From positions 2,231,415-2,295,414 of the forward strand of contig NZ_CP083985.1 of NCBI RefSeq assembly GCF_020172665.1: DNA of 64,000 nucleotides, read 5' to 3'. The position numbers and the translations under genes are program-made. Below are positions 47,637 through 55,648 of the stretch, in pieces. Within the stretch, counting starts at the first letter, position 1; each line of letters begins with the position of its first letter. Source of the stretch: [Mycobacterium] zoologicum (GTDB lineage: Bacteria > Actinomycetota > Actinomycetes > Mycobacteriales > Mycobacteriaceae). The notes beneath the pieces were generated by a model. It was not told the origin of the DNA. It did no database searches and worked only from the letters and a program-made list of their open reading frames with translations.

Positions 47637-48410
47637 TCAGCGCCCTCGCCAGTGCGGCGGACGCTTCTCCTGCCAGGCCAGCAGCCCCTCGGCGACGTCC
47701 TCGGTGGCACCGGCGACCTTGCGCATGGTCTCCCCGAACCGGACCGCGTCGATCCAGCTCATGTCCGCGCTGCGCCACGCCACCTCCTTGGTGGCCCGCT
47801 GGGCCAGCGGGGCGGCTTTGGTGAGGGTCTTCGCCCAGTCCCGGGCGGTGTTCTGCAGTTCGTCCGGCTCGACCAGCTTCCACACCAGGCCGATCTCCTT
47901 GGCCCGCTGCGCGCTGACCGGTTCGCCGGTGAGCAGCAGTTCCATCGCGTTGGCCCACCCCACCCGCTGCGGCAGCCGGATCGCCCCGACGATGGTGGGC
48001 ACCCCGATCGACACCTCGGGGAAGCGGAACACCGCCTCGGTGCTGGCGATGATGAAGTCGCAGAACAACAATCCGGTCAGCCCGTAGCCCACGCACGGGC
48101 CGTGCACGGCGGCGATCGTCGGTTTGAACAGCTCCATGCCGCTCTCGAACGAGTTGATGGTGGGCTTCTCCCAGAACGTCCCGGCGAAGGTGCCTACGGC
48201 GCCGGCGGAATCGGTGAGGTCGGCCCCGGCGCAGAACACGTCCCCGTTGGCGGTCAGGATGCCTACCCAGGCGTCCTCCTCGGAGCGGAACCGGTTCCAG
48301 GCGGCGTTGAGGTCCTCGCGCAGCGCCCCGTTGATGGCGTTGCGGGCTTCGGGCCGGTTCAAGGTGATGGTCGCCACGTGGTTGTCCAATTCATAGGTGA
48401 CCAGACTCAT
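47637..48410 (-). CDS. Enoyl-CoA hydratase/isomerase family protein
   Basis: A 257-residue crotonase-fold enzyme. Opening LDNHVATITLNRPEARNAIN, oxyanion loop FCAGADL (about 61-67), second oxyanion segment AVHGPCVGYGLTGLL (about 96-110), and a Glu in RFPEVSIGVP (about 130). Hydratase, isomerase or thioesterase activity cannot be told apart from sequence. It is divergent from the NYN gene and lies near a KstR-boxed flavoprotein, so a steroid side-chain or ring role is possible but not shown: no KstR box is visible before it. Confidence 0.87.
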   Translation of the reverse strand: MSLVTYELDNHVATITLNRPEARNAINGALREDLNAAWNRFRSEEDAWVGILTANGDVFCAGADLTDSAGAVGTFAGTFWEKPTINSFESGMELFKPTIAAVHGPCVGYGLTGLLFCDFIIASTEAVFRFPEVSIGVPTIVGAIRLPQRVGWANAMELLLTGEPVSAQRAKEIGLVWKLVEPDELQNTARDWAKTLTKAAPLAQRATKEVAWRSADMSWIDAVRFGETMRKVAGATEDVAEGLLAWQEKRPPHWRGR

Positions 48411-48433
48411 GGCTGCACCGTACCGTCGGAGTC

Positions 48434-48814
48434 GTGAGGTGGATCGTGGACGCGATGAATGTGATCGGTGCGCGCCCGGACGGCTGGTGGAAGGACCGCC
48501 ACGCCGCGATGGTCCGGTTGACCCGACAGCTCGAAGTCTGGGCGGCGGCGCGAGGCGGGGACGTCACCGTGGTCTTCGAAAAGCCGCCGTCGCCGCCCAT
48601 CGGCTCGGAGATCGTCACTATCGCCGCGGCCCCGCGGCCGGGCGCCAACTCCGCTGACGACGAGATCGTGCGGCTGGTGCTGGCCGACGAGCGGCCCGGG
48701 GAGATCACCGTCGTGACATCGGATATCACGCTGGTGGACCGGGTCCGCCAGGCCGGAGCGAACACCGACCCGGCCAGGGGATTTCGTGAGCTGATCGAGC
48801 GGTCCGCGCCCTAG
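48434..48814 (+). CDS. NYN-domain RNase-like protein (YacP-like)
   Basis: A 126-residue PIN-like NYN domain protein, probably an endoribonuclease. The N-terminal metal Asp is in WIVDAMNVIGARPDGW (Asp6), followed by DVTVVFEKPP (about 38-47), SADDEIVRLVLAD (about 76) with two Asp, and ITVVTSDITLVDRV (about 92). GTG 48434 gives the family start MRWIVDAMNV. It is divergent from the hydratase and overlaps the convergent flavoprotein gene by 4 bp. RNA target unknown. Confidence 0.83.
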   Translation: MRWIVDAMNVIGARPDGWWKDRHAAMVRLTRQLEVWAAARGGDVTVVFEKPPSPPIGSEIVTIAAAPRPGANSADDEIVRLVLADERPGEITVVTSDITLVDRVRQAGANTDPARGFRELIERSAP

Positions 48815-50412
48815 TCGGCCCGACGGGCGGCGCTCGCCCCGGCGCGCCGGCCGGCGAACACGCAGTCGGCGATCGACAGCCCGCTGACGTAGGACCGGGA
48901 CGCGATACCGATCGCGGTGCGGCCGGCGCTGTAGAGCCCCGGGATCGGCGCTCCGTCGGCGTCGACGACGGAGCCGGTGTCCTCGCAGACCCGCACCCCG
49001 CCGAGGGTGAGCATCGGCGTGGGCAGCAAGGGGTTGGGGCGCACCGAGATATCCAGAAGTGTGTAGGGGGCTCGATCGATGCGGCGGCGGAATTCGTCGG
49101 GCTTCCCGACCGGGTCGGGCTGGCCGGCGTCGATCGCGTCGTTGTGGGCGGCGACGGTCACCTGCAGGCCCTCCGGGTCGATGCCGGCCGCCCGGGCCAC
49201 CTCCGTCAGGGTCTTGCCGCGTTTGGCGCCGGTGAGCATCAGGGCGGCGGACTGGGCGCGCTGGAACCACAACGTCTGGGTGAGCAGTTGGCGCCGCGCC
49301 TCCGACATCAGGGCGGCGTCGGCCAGGATCCAGCCGTTGCTGCCGTGCTGCTTTACCAGGGCCTGGCCGAGCGCGGCGCCGTAGCGGGTCTCGTCGATGA
49401 CTCGAGAACCCTTGTCGTCGACCACGATCGAGGAGATGAATGCGCTCGGCGGGGTGATGAACTTCCACACCGAGACGTTATCCATCCGGTCGGTCACCGC
49501 ACCGACGCTCTGCGCCAACGCGATACCGCTGCCGTCGTCACCGCTGGTGCCCAACGGCAGGCCCCCGTTGAATTGAGGGGCGTAGCGCTTGCGCCATTCG
49601 GTGTTCGCGATGAAGCCACCCGCGCAGATGATCACGCCTCGCCGCGCGGTGATCTCGATCGGACGGGCGTAACGGTCGGCAAGCTTGGCCAGCCGGCGCT
49701 CCATCGCCGCGCGCAGCGGCGGGTAGTAGACGCCCGGCTTGGAGGAGATCGCCGCCAGGCGTGCATAGCGGCGCTGGATGCGCCGTGGCGCCTCGCCCAT
49801 GGTCATCGCGCGTACGCCGATCACCCGGCCGGTGGCATCGCGCAGCAGCTCGGTGACGCTGGTGTGCGGCCGGAAGTCCACGCCAAGCCTGCGGGCCGAA
49901 TCCGCCAGTGGCGCATAGATCTTCGTGCCCGAGGTGCCTTTGCCGTAGGCGCGGTGGCCGCGTTGCACCGGCGGGGTGTGGGCGCGGAATGCCCCGGCAT
50001 TCTCGCTGCCGGAGTGATACAGGTAGTAGCGGTTGTTGGGAAACGACGTCTTGTAGGGGCACAGTCCGGCGTTGAACGGAACACCGTGGCCGCTCAGCCA
50101 GTCGATCATCTCCGGACTGGAATCGACGAAGCGCTGCAACGTCTCCGGGCTGACCGCGTCGCCGACCTCCAGGCGCAGGTAGTCCAGCATCTGCTCGGCC
50201 GTGTCGTGTACGCCGGCTTCCTTCTGGACCGAGGTGCCGGCCCCGGCGTAGATGATGCCGCCGGAGATCGCGGTGGCTCCACCGCCGTTGGCGCGGTCGA
50301 CGGCGATGACCTCGGCGCCGAGTTCTCGTGCGGTGATCGCCGCGCTCGTTCCTGCCGCGCCGAACCCGACGACGACGATGTCAGTTGTCAAACTGGTGGT
50401 CACGCGGCTCAA
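48811..50412 (-). CDS. 3-ketosteroid-dehydrogenase-like FAD flavoprotein
   Basis: A 533-residue flavoprotein of the KstD/fumarate-reductase superfamily. FAD motif VVVGFGAAGTSAAITARELG (about 13-32), GGATAISGGIIYAGAG (about 43-58), and a C-terminal FAD segment GLYSAGRTAIGIASRSYVSG with LSIADCVFAGRRAG. It resembles Rv0785-type proteins rather than the classical KstD (KsdD), so delta-1-dehydrogenation is possible but unproven. A perfect KstR box sits directly before its start, giving independent support for a steroid-catabolic role. GTG 50412 is used as start. Confidence 0.87.
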   Translation of the reverse strand: MSRVTTSLTTDIVVVGFGAAGTSAAITARELGAEVIAVDRANGGGATAISGGIIYAGAGTSVQKEAGVHDTAEQMLDYLRLEVGDAVSPETLQRFVDSSPEMIDWLSGHGVPFNAGLCPYKTSFPNNRYYLYHSGSENAGAFRAHTPPVQRGHRAYGKGTSGTKIYAPLADSARRLGVDFRPHTSVTELLRDATGRVIGVRAMTMGEAPRRIQRRYARLAAISSKPGVYYPPLRAAMERRLAKLADRYARPIEITARRGVIICAGGFIANTEWRKRYAPQFNGGLPLGTSGDDGSGIALAQSVGAVTDRMDNVSVWKFITPPSAFISSIVVDDKGSRVIDETRYGAALGQALVKQHGSNGWILADAALMSEARRQLLTQTLWFQRAQSAALMLTGAKRGKTLTEVARAAGIDPEGLQVTVAAHNDAIDAGQPDPVGKPDEFRRRIDRAPYTLLDISVRPNPLLPTPMLTLGGVRVCEDTGSVVDADGAPIPGLYSAGRTAIGIASRSYVSGLSIADCVFAGRRAGASAARRAD

Positions 50413-50426
50413 TGTAACAGGTTCTA
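50413..50426. promoter_or_regulatory. Perfect KstR operator
   Basis: TGTAACAGGTTCTA fits TNNAACNNGTTNNA at every fixed position. It is immediately upstream of the flavoprotein start (50412), so bound KstR would cover the promoter or start site. The gene may be leaderless. Confidence 0.8.
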
Positions 50427-50479
50427 GTTCTGCTTCTACTCAGATAACCAGCGATGATAAATGAACAAACGGCTATAAC

Positions 50480-50493
50480 CGAAACATGTTCTA
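50480..50493. promoter_or_regulatory. Near-perfect second KstR-like site
   Basis: CGAAACATGTTCTA matches the KstR consensus except for the first base. It lies 54 bp from the perfect site, in the divergent gap before the lysozyme-like gene, and could serve either direction. Confidence 0.5.
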
Positions 50494-50497
50494 CTTT

Positions 50498-50515
50498 CTC
50501 GGGAACGCTCCCGAG
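50498..50515. repeat. Short inverted repeat in divergent gap
   Basis: CTCGGGA and TCCCGAG flank a 4-nt loop, giving a perfect 7-bp stem. It lies 39 bp before the lysozyme-like gene. It could be an operator or an attenuating hairpin; nothing decides between them. Confidence 0.35.
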
Positions 50516-50553
50516 GGCCACCTTGCGCGCTTTACGCCTGCTCACCGGTCAAG

Positions 50554-51399
50554 ATGGACGGCATGGCTGCACGAGTATGGCGCATTGTCGCGACCCTGGT
50601 TTTCGCCCTCGCCGCAACGGTGACGCCGGCCGGTGCCGAGCCGGGAGCCGATCCGGCGGCGCTGGCCGCCGATCTGGTCGCCGCCGACCAGGCGCTGCGC
50701 AACCCGTCGGCCCCGGAACAGGTGCTCGCGGCCGCTGCTCGCCGCCAGCAGGTCGCCTATCGCACCCTGGGGGCACACCCGGAGTGGGATGCGGTGGCTC
50801 GCCCGCAGATCCCGGCGTCCCTGCTCGACGTCTATGACCGCAACATCGATGCCCGCCGTGCGCTCATGGCGCTCACCGATCCGAAATCCAGCATGCCGCC
50901 ATGGCGGGTGGTGCCGCCGGTGCCGGCCAACGAACTGATCGCCGCTTACCGTGCCGCCGAGGCCGCATCCGGGGTGCCGTGGAACTACCTGGCGGCCATC
51001 AACTTCGTCGAGACCGGCTTCGGCCGCATCAACGGCATCAGCGACGACGCCGCGGCGGGCCCGATGCAGTTCCTGCCGTCGACGTTCGCGGCCTACGGCA
51101 ACGGGGGAGACATCCACTCGCCCCGGGATTCCATCATGGCGGCGGGACGGCTGTTGGCCGCCAACGGATTCGCCACCAACCCGGATAAGGCGATCTGGGG
51201 CTACAACCACTCCGACTACTACGTGCGGGCCGTCAAAGACTATGCCGCGGTCATCGGCGGCGACCCGGCCGGATTCGCCGGCTACTACCGGTGGGACACC
51301 TACTACCGCACCACCGCCGGTGATCTGCTGCTGCCGATCGGGTACTTCTCGGCGACGCGGATTCCGGTCGAGCAGTACCTGGCGTCGCACCCGCAGTGA
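50554..51399 (+). CDS. Secreted lysozyme-like lytic transglycosylase
   Basis: A 281-residue exported protein. Signal peptide about 1-28 (MAARVWRIVATLVFALAATV, cleavage near AGA-EPGA). A helical region precedes a soluble lytic-transglycosylase domain (about 130-230): VPWNYLAAINFVETGFGRIN with the catalytic Glu, then AAGPMQFLPSTFAAYGNGG. It should cut peptidoglycan glycan strands outside the membrane. ATG 50554 or 50563 (MAARVW) may be the start; neither has a strong ribosome site. Confidence 0.87.
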   Translation: MDGMAARVWRIVATLVFALAATVTPAGAEPGADPAALAADLVAADQALRNPSAPEQVLAAAARRQQVAYRTLGAHPEWDAVARPQIPASLLDVYDRNIDARRALMALTDPKSSMPPWRVVPPVPANELIAAYRAAEAASGVPWNYLAAINFVETGFGRINGISDDAAAGPMQFLPSTFAAYGNGGDIHSPRDSIMAAGRLLAANGFATNPDKAIWGYNHSDYYVRAVKDYAAVIGGDPAGFAGYYRWDTYYRTTAGDLLLPIGYFSATRIPVEQYLASHPQ

Positions 51400-51403
51400 G
51401 GCG

Positions 51404-51769
51404 TCAGCCCTGCTGGGCCCGCCACTTGTCGAGCACCCGCCGCTCTCGTTTCGTCGGTCGCCCGGCACCGCGGTCGCGGGCGGCCACCGGCATCGCGGCG
51501 CTCGGTGGCGGTGGCGGCGTCCGATCCAGGTAACAGGTCACCGCGTCGGGCGCCCCGACTCGTTTCTGGATCACCCGCAGCACTTCCACGATTCGGCTGC
51601 GATCACCGATATGGGCGCTCACCACGTCACCGGGACAGACCGTGGTCGCCGGCTTGGCCGGGCGATTGTTGACCCGCACATGCCCACCGCGGCAGGCGGC
51701 CGCCGCGTCCGGCCGGGTTTTGGTGATCCGCACCGCCCACAGCCACCGATCCACCCGGGACGATTCCAT
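51404..51769 (-). CDS. S4-domain RNA-binding protein (Hsp15-like)
   Basis: A 121-residue protein with an S4 domain near the N-terminus (about 5-65; RVDRWLWAVRITKTRPDAAAACRGGHVRVN), the fold of E. coli HslR (Hsp15), which rescues stalled 50S subunits after heat shock. The C-terminus is basic (GAGRPTKRERRVLDKWRAQQ). It is convergent with the lysozyme-like gene (4-bp gap) and follows the FKBP-like lipoprotein gene on the same strand, 13 bp apart. Confidence 0.87.
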   Translation of the reverse strand: MESSRVDRWLWAVRITKTRPDAAAACRGGHVRVNNRPAKPATTVCPGDVVSAHIGDRSRIVEVLRVIQKRVGAPDAVTCYLDRTPPPPPSAAMPVAARDRGAGRPTKRERRVLDKWRAQQG

Positions 51770-51782
51770 GACCGACCGCGGC

Positions 51783-52406
51783 TCAGCGGGCCTTGAGGAT
51801 CTTGATCGCGAACACCAGGGTGTCGCCGGGCAGGATGCCGGCGGCGGGCTGGCCCTCGGGGTAGCCGTCGGCGGGGATCATCGCGACGGCCACCGTCGAG
51901 CCGACCTTCTGGCCCGCGATGGCCTTCTGGAATCCCGGCACGACGCGGCCCAGCCCGAATTCCACCGGCTCGCCACGCTGGTAGCTGCTGTCGAACACCG
52001 ACCCGTCGCGGCCGTTGACACCCATGTAGCAGACCGTCACGGTGGCACTGTCCGCGACCACCGGGCCGTCGCCGGCCTTGAGCGTGTGCACCTGGGTCTG
52101 CGCCACCTTGAACGGTTGCTTCACCGTGACACTCGGCGCGGCGGTGTCGGTGGAGCCGATCACCGCCAGGCTGCCGCTGGATCCGGGCAGCGTCCACTCG
52201 GGCTCGCCGCCCTCCGTCGGCGCCGACGAGGGGCAGACCGACGGCGTCTGGCCGCCGGGGGGCATGAACAGATCCGTCACTGTGGAGGTGCGCTCCGAGG
52301 AAGCGCTGTTCTCCGAGCCGCCGCAGGCGGTCAGGGTCAGGCCCAGGCCCAGGGCACCGGTGGCGAGTGCGATGAGCGGGGTGCGAAAGGAAGTCACCTG
52401 CGCCAC
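51783..52406 (-). CDS. FKBP-type peptidyl-prolyl isomerase lipoprotein
   Basis: A 207-residue exported protein. The lipoprotein signal ends at the lipobox LTAC (about residue 28). The C-terminal 110 residues have the FKBP pattern: DGSVFDSSYQRGEPVEFGLG, VVPGFQKAIAGQKVGSTVAVAM and GDTLVFAIKIL. It should assist folding outside the membrane. A close paralog without the lipobox lies at 55061-55612; the two share most of the FKBP segment, indicating duplication. It is divergent from the ParD-like/zeta module. Confidence 0.87.
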   Translation of the reverse strand: MAQVTSFRTPLIALATGALGLGLTLTACGGSENSASSERTSTVTDLFMPPGGQTPSVCPSSAPTEGGEPEWTLPGSSGSLAVIGSTDTAAPSVTVKQPFKVAQTQVHTLKAGDGPVVADSATVTVCYMGVNGRDGSVFDSSYQRGEPVEFGLGRVVPGFQKAIAGQKVGSTVAVAMIPADGYPEGQPAAGILPGDTLVFAIKILKAR

Positions 52407-52437
52407 GCTACAGCCCGGGGTGAGCCGACTGGACGGT

Positions 52438-52472
52438 GTAGCATTCCGCTATAGCTTGTTTCATATTGCTAC
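52438..52472. promoter_or_regulatory. Inverted-repeat operator of the ParD-like/zeta module
   Basis: GTAGCA (52438-52443) and TGCTAC (52467-52472) are exact reverse complements separated by 23 bp, with the 8-bp palindrome GCTATAGC (52448-52455) between them. The cluster of TAGC/GCTA half-sites lies 19-53 bp before the antitoxin ATG (52491), where antitoxins normally bind. A TANNNT element (TAGCTT, 52452-52457) overlaps it. Confidence 0.5.
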
Positions 52473-52490
52473 GCAGCTGGGAGGTCGCCC

Positions 52491-52880
52491 ATGGCCGAGG
52501 CCGCCGATCGGGTAACCAGGTTTGCGGCGGACTTGGTGGACAGCGCTGCGGCCGAAGGTGCTCGGCAGAGCCGGTCGGCCAAACAACAGCTCGATCACTG
52601 GGCGCGGGTAGGTCGCGCGGTATCGGCGCAGCAGACCGCGGCGCGCAGGCGGGTCGAAGCAGCCTTGGCCGGTCATCTGGACACCGCTGCGTTGACTGCC
52701 GACGAAGGCGTGGTCTACAACGCTGAAATCTCCGCGGCGATCGAGGAGAACCTGGCGCAGACCAATTACGGGAACCTGCTCGCCGAGCGCGGCATCACCA
52801 CAGTCGCGCTTGATGACGAGGGTCGAATCGTCGAATATCGGCCCGACGGCACCTCGGTGATCGTCGAGACGTCCTACTGA
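52491..52880 (+). CDS. ParD-like antitoxin of a zeta-toxin module
   Basis: A 129-residue protein, mostly helical, with an N-terminal ParD-like DNA-binding region (MAEAADRVTRFAADLVDSAA, QSRSAKQQLDHWARVGRAVS) and a C-terminal strand-rich tail (LAERGITTVALDDEGRIVEY). The segment RSAKQQLDHWARVGRA is a hallmark of the ParD_like family. It precedes the zeta toxin gene by 16 bp. A GGGAGG site precedes ATG 52491. Neutralisation of the downstream toxin is inferred from position and family. Confidence 0.8.
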   Translation: MAEAADRVTRFAADLVDSAAAEGARQSRSAKQQLDHWARVGRAVSAQQTAARRRVEAALAGHLDTAALTADEGVVYNAEISAAIEENLAQTNYGNLLAERGITTVALDDEGRIVEYRPDGTSVIVETSY

Positions 52881-52896
52881 CGGCGGACGGGCGCTG

Positions 52897-53472
52897 ATGC
52901 GACGACTCGACCTCGTCGTCGGCCCGAACGGGGCGGGGAAATCCACCTTCGTTGCCCTGACGTTGGGGCCGTTGCTGCCGGGTGCGCCGTTCGTCAACGC
53001 AGATGAGATCGCCAAGAGCCGCTGGCCCGACGACACCGCTGCGCGCGCGTACGACGCTGCAAAGGTGGCTGCGCTGACCCGGGTGAAGCTCATCGCGGAG
53101 GGCCATTCGTTCATCACTGAGACGGTGTTTTCGCACGAGTCCAAACTTGACTTGCTCCGCCATGCGCACTCCCAGGGCTACACGGTGATGCTGCATGCAC
53201 TGTTGATCCCCGAAGTGTTGGCGGTGCAGCGGGTGCGGTATCGCGTGGTCGCGGGCGGGCACGCGGTTCCTGAGGAGAAGATCCGAGGGCGATACCACCG
53301 GCTGTGGCCACTCGTCGCCGAAGCGATCGCAATGGCCGATGTCGCTACGGTTTACGACAATTCACGTGCGACCGGGCCAAAGATTGTGGCGCAGTTCGCC
53401 GGAGGTGCGGAGGTCGGGGAGCTGGCCTGGCCCGCCTGGACGCCTGAGGCCCTGACCCGACGCTGGGTCTAG
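52897..53472 (+). CDS. Zeta-toxin-family kinase
   Basis: A 191-residue P-loop kinase. Walker A is GPNGAGKST (9-17), with the zeta motifs FVNADEIAKSRWP (about 32-44) supplying the catalytic Asp, and ITETVFSHESKLDLL (about 69-83). Zeta toxins phosphorylate UDP-N-acetylglucosamine and block peptidoglycan synthesis. Smaller than the classical epsilon/zeta toxin (about 290 residues), so it is the chromosomal short type. Here the antitoxin is ParD-like rather than epsilon. Its stop overlaps the convergent oxidoreductase stop by 4 bp. Confidence 0.88.
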   Translation: MRRLDLVVGPNGAGKSTFVALTLGPLLPGAPFVNADEIAKSRWPDDTAARAYDAAKVAALTRVKLIAEGHSFITETVFSHESKLDLLRHAHSQGYTVMLHALLIPEVLAVQRVRYRVVAGGHAVPEEKIRGRYHRLWPLVAEAIAMADVATVYDNSRATGPKIVAQFAGGAEVGELAWPAWTPEALTRRWV

Positions 53473-54482
53473 CCGGAGACCTTCACCACCAGCTTGCCGA
53501 CGTTCTTGCCGTCGAACAGCATGTTGATGGCCGTCGGCAGCTGCTCGAACCCCTCGACGACGGTCTCGAGCGGGGTGAGCTTCCCGGCGGCGATCAGCTC
53601 GCCGATCTCGGCGTTGGCCTCCGGGGAGCGCAGGAAGTGATCGAGCACGATGAAGCCCTGCAGGTTCGCGCGCTGGATCAGTAGGTTGCCGAACGCGCGC
53701 GGCCCCGGCGGTGGGTTGGTCTCGTTGTAGCCGGAGATCATCCCGCACAACGCGATTCGAGCGCCGACGTTGATGCGGGCGAAGATGGCATCCATGATGT
53801 CGCCGCCGACGTTCTCGAAGTCGACGTCGATCCCGTTGGGGGTTGCGGCGGCGAGCTGGCGGGCCCAGTCCTCGGCGCGGTAGTCCACGGCCGCGTCGAA
53901 GCCGAGCCGGTCGGTCAGCAGCGCGCACTTGTCCGGCCCGCCGGCGATCCCGACCACCCGGGCCCCGGAGGCCTTGGCGAGCTGACCGGCGACCGAGCCG
54001 ACCGCGCCGGCCGCAGCTGAGACGACGACGGTCTCGCCGGGCTTGGGTTTGCCGATGTCGCGGATCCCGATCCACGCGGTGAGCCCGGTCATGCCCAGCG
54101 CGCCCAGGTACGCGCTGGGTGAGACGCCGTCGGCGACCTCGACCGGGAACAGCGGCATCGAATCGGAGACGACCGCATACTCCTGCCAGCCGGTCAGTCC
54201 CTGCACGATCTGGCCGACCGGAAAGTTCGGATTGTTCGACGCGATGACCTCGCCGAGCCCGGCGGCGCGCATGACCTCGCCGATGCCGACCGGCGGCAGG
54301 TACGACGGTGTTTCGTTGATCCACATCCGGTTGGTCGGATCCAGTGAGATCCAGTCGACGCGCACCAGTGCCTCGCCGTCGCCGATCGCCGGCACCGCCT
54401 GCTCGGTGAGTTCGAAGGTGTCCGGGCCGATCCGGCCGGTGGGACGCTCACGGAGCAGGAACTGGCGGTTTCGATCGGTCAT
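53469..54482 (-). CDS. NADP-dependent MDR oxidoreductase (CurA-like)
   Basis: A 337-residue zinc-free medium-chain reductase resembling prostaglandin/leukotriene reductases and E. coli CurA. The nucleotide motif is SAAAGAVGSVAGQLAKASGA (about 155-174); GMTGLTAWIGIRDIG and FENVGGDIMDAI are typical of the family. It probably reduces alpha,beta-unsaturated carbonyls with NADPH. ATG 54482 (MTDRNRQFLL) is the start; a longer frame is rejected. It is divergent from tpx. Confidence 0.88.
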   Translation of the reverse strand: MTDRNRQFLLRERPTGRIGPDTFELTEQAVPAIGDGEALVRVDWISLDPTNRMWINETPSYLPPVGIGEVMRAAGLGEVIASNNPNFPVGQIVQGLTGWQEYAVVSDSMPLFPVEVADGVSPSAYLGALGMTGLTAWIGIRDIGKPKPGETVVVSAAAGAVGSVAGQLAKASGARVVGIAGGPDKCALLTDRLGFDAAVDYRAEDWARQLAAATPNGIDVDFENVGGDIMDAIFARINVGARIALCGMISGYNETNPPPGPRAFGNLLIQRANLQGFIVLDHFLRSPEANAEIGELIAAGKLTPLETVVEGFEQLPTAINMLFDGKNVGKLVVKVSG

Positions 54483-54535
54483 GATCGAACGGTACCGGAG
54501 GCACCTGCCGTAGTCACGACTGGCAGACTGGCGGC

Positions 54536-55030
54536 ATGGCACAGATAACCTTGCGCGGAAACGCAGTCAACACGTCCGGCGACCTGCCTGCGGTGGGGAG
54601 TGCGGCGCCCGCATTCTCGCTGACCGGAACCGATCTCGGTGCGGTCGACAGTGGTCAGTTCGGCGGTAAGCCGCTGTTGCTGAACATCTTCCCGTCCATT
54701 GACACCCCGGTGTGCGCGACCAGCGTGCGGACCTTCAACGAGCGCGCTGCGGCCGGCGGTGTGGCCGTGGTGTGCGTGTCGAACGACCTGCCGTTCGCAC
54801 AGAAGCGTTTCTGCGGTGCCGAGGGCATCGAGAACGTGACCTCGGCGTCGGCGTTCCGGTCGAGCTTCGGCGGCGACTACGGCGTGACCATCGCCGACGG
54901 CCCGATGGCCGGGCTGCTGGCACGGGCCGTCGTGGTGATCGGCGCCGACGGCAAGGTGGCCTACACCGAGCTGGTGCCCGAGATCGCCTCCGAGCCCGAC
55001 TACGACGCGGCCATCGCAGCCCTGAGCTGA
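54536..55030 (+). CDS. tpx: Thiol peroxidase
   Basis: A 164-residue atypical 2-Cys peroxiredoxin that reduces hydroperoxides with thioredoxin. Peroxidatic Cys60 is in SIDTPVCATS and resolving Cys93 in KRFCGAEG, in the exact family positions; Cys80 is also present, as in M. tuberculosis Tpx (Rv1932). No signal peptide. It is divergent from the oxidoreductase and convergent with the second FKBP-like gene. Confidence 0.95.
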   Translation: MAQITLRGNAVNTSGDLPAVGSAAPAFSLTGTDLGAVDSGQFGGKPLLLNIFPSIDTPVCATSVRTFNERAAAGGVAVVCVSNDLPFAQKRFCGAEGIENVTSASAFRSSFGGDYGVTIADGPMAGLLARAVVVIGADGKVAYTELVPEIASEPDYDAAIAALS

Positions 55031-55060
55031 CCGGGGTCGGCTCACACGCGGCCCGCGACC

Positions 55061-55612
55061 TCAGCCGGACGCGCCGAGGATCTTGATCGCGAACACCAGG
55101 GTGTCGCCGGGACGGATTCCGGCCCCGGGCTGGCCGTCGGGGTAGCCGTCGGCCGACGTCATCGCGACGGCGACGGTGGAGCCCACGGTCTGCCCGGCGA
55201 TCGCTTTCTGGAATCCGGGGATCACGCCGTTGAGCGGGAAGTCGACCGGTGCACCGCGCTGGTAGCTGCTGTCGAAGACCGATCCGTCGCGGCCGTTGAC
55301 GCCCATGTAGCAGACCGACACCTTCGCCGAACCCGGAACCACCGGGCCATCGCCGGCCTGCAACGTGTGCACCTGGGTCTCGGTGACGCTGAACGGTGTG
55401 GAGACGTCCACCCGGGGTGCCGCCGTGGCGGTGGAGCCGGTGACCGCGACGCTGCCGGTGGCTCCGCTCAGCGTCCAGTCGGGCGTGCCGCCGGCCGGTG
55501 CCACGGTGGGGCAGGACTCGGCCGCCGTCGCCGGGCCCGCCGGGAACGGCAGGGCGATGGCGGCGACACCGGCCGCGACGGCAACGAACGACTGCATTCG
55601 GGTGAGTTTCAC
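55061..55612 (-). CDS. Secreted FKBP-type peptidyl-prolyl isomerase (second)
   Basis: A 183-residue paralog of the lipoprotein at 51783-52406. The N-terminus is a normal signal peptide (VKLTRMQSFVAVAAGVAAIA, cleavage near ATA-AESC) without a lipobox. FKBP segments DGSVFDSSYQRGAPVDFPLN, VIPGFQKAIAGQTVGSTVAV and GDTLVFAIKIL match the paralog. GTG 55612 is chosen for its basic signal start; ATG 55597 is possible. Divergent from the LLM gene with a 36-bp gap. Confidence 0.87.
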   Translation of the reverse strand: MKLTRMQSFVAVAAGVAAIALPFPAGPATAAESCPTVAPAGGTPDWTLSGATGSVAVTGSTATAAPRVDVSTPFSVTETQVHTLQAGDGPVVPGSAKVSVCYMGVNGRDGSVFDSSYQRGAPVDFPLNGVIPGFQKAIAGQTVGSTVAVAMTSADGYPDGQPGAGIRPGDTLVFAIKILGASG

Positions 55613-55648
55613 CCCCGTGACGCTACAGGTTGCGCGTAGGCTCGCCGC

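Noticed and set aside
47595..48433. KstR box before the enoyl-CoA hydratase
   Set aside because: No TNNAACNNGTTNNA match in the divergent gap; steroid role not supported for this gene.
49144..50427. Long open frame opposite the ketosteroid-dehydrogenase-like gene
   Set aside because: Shadow frame; the opposite strand encodes a full FAD protein.
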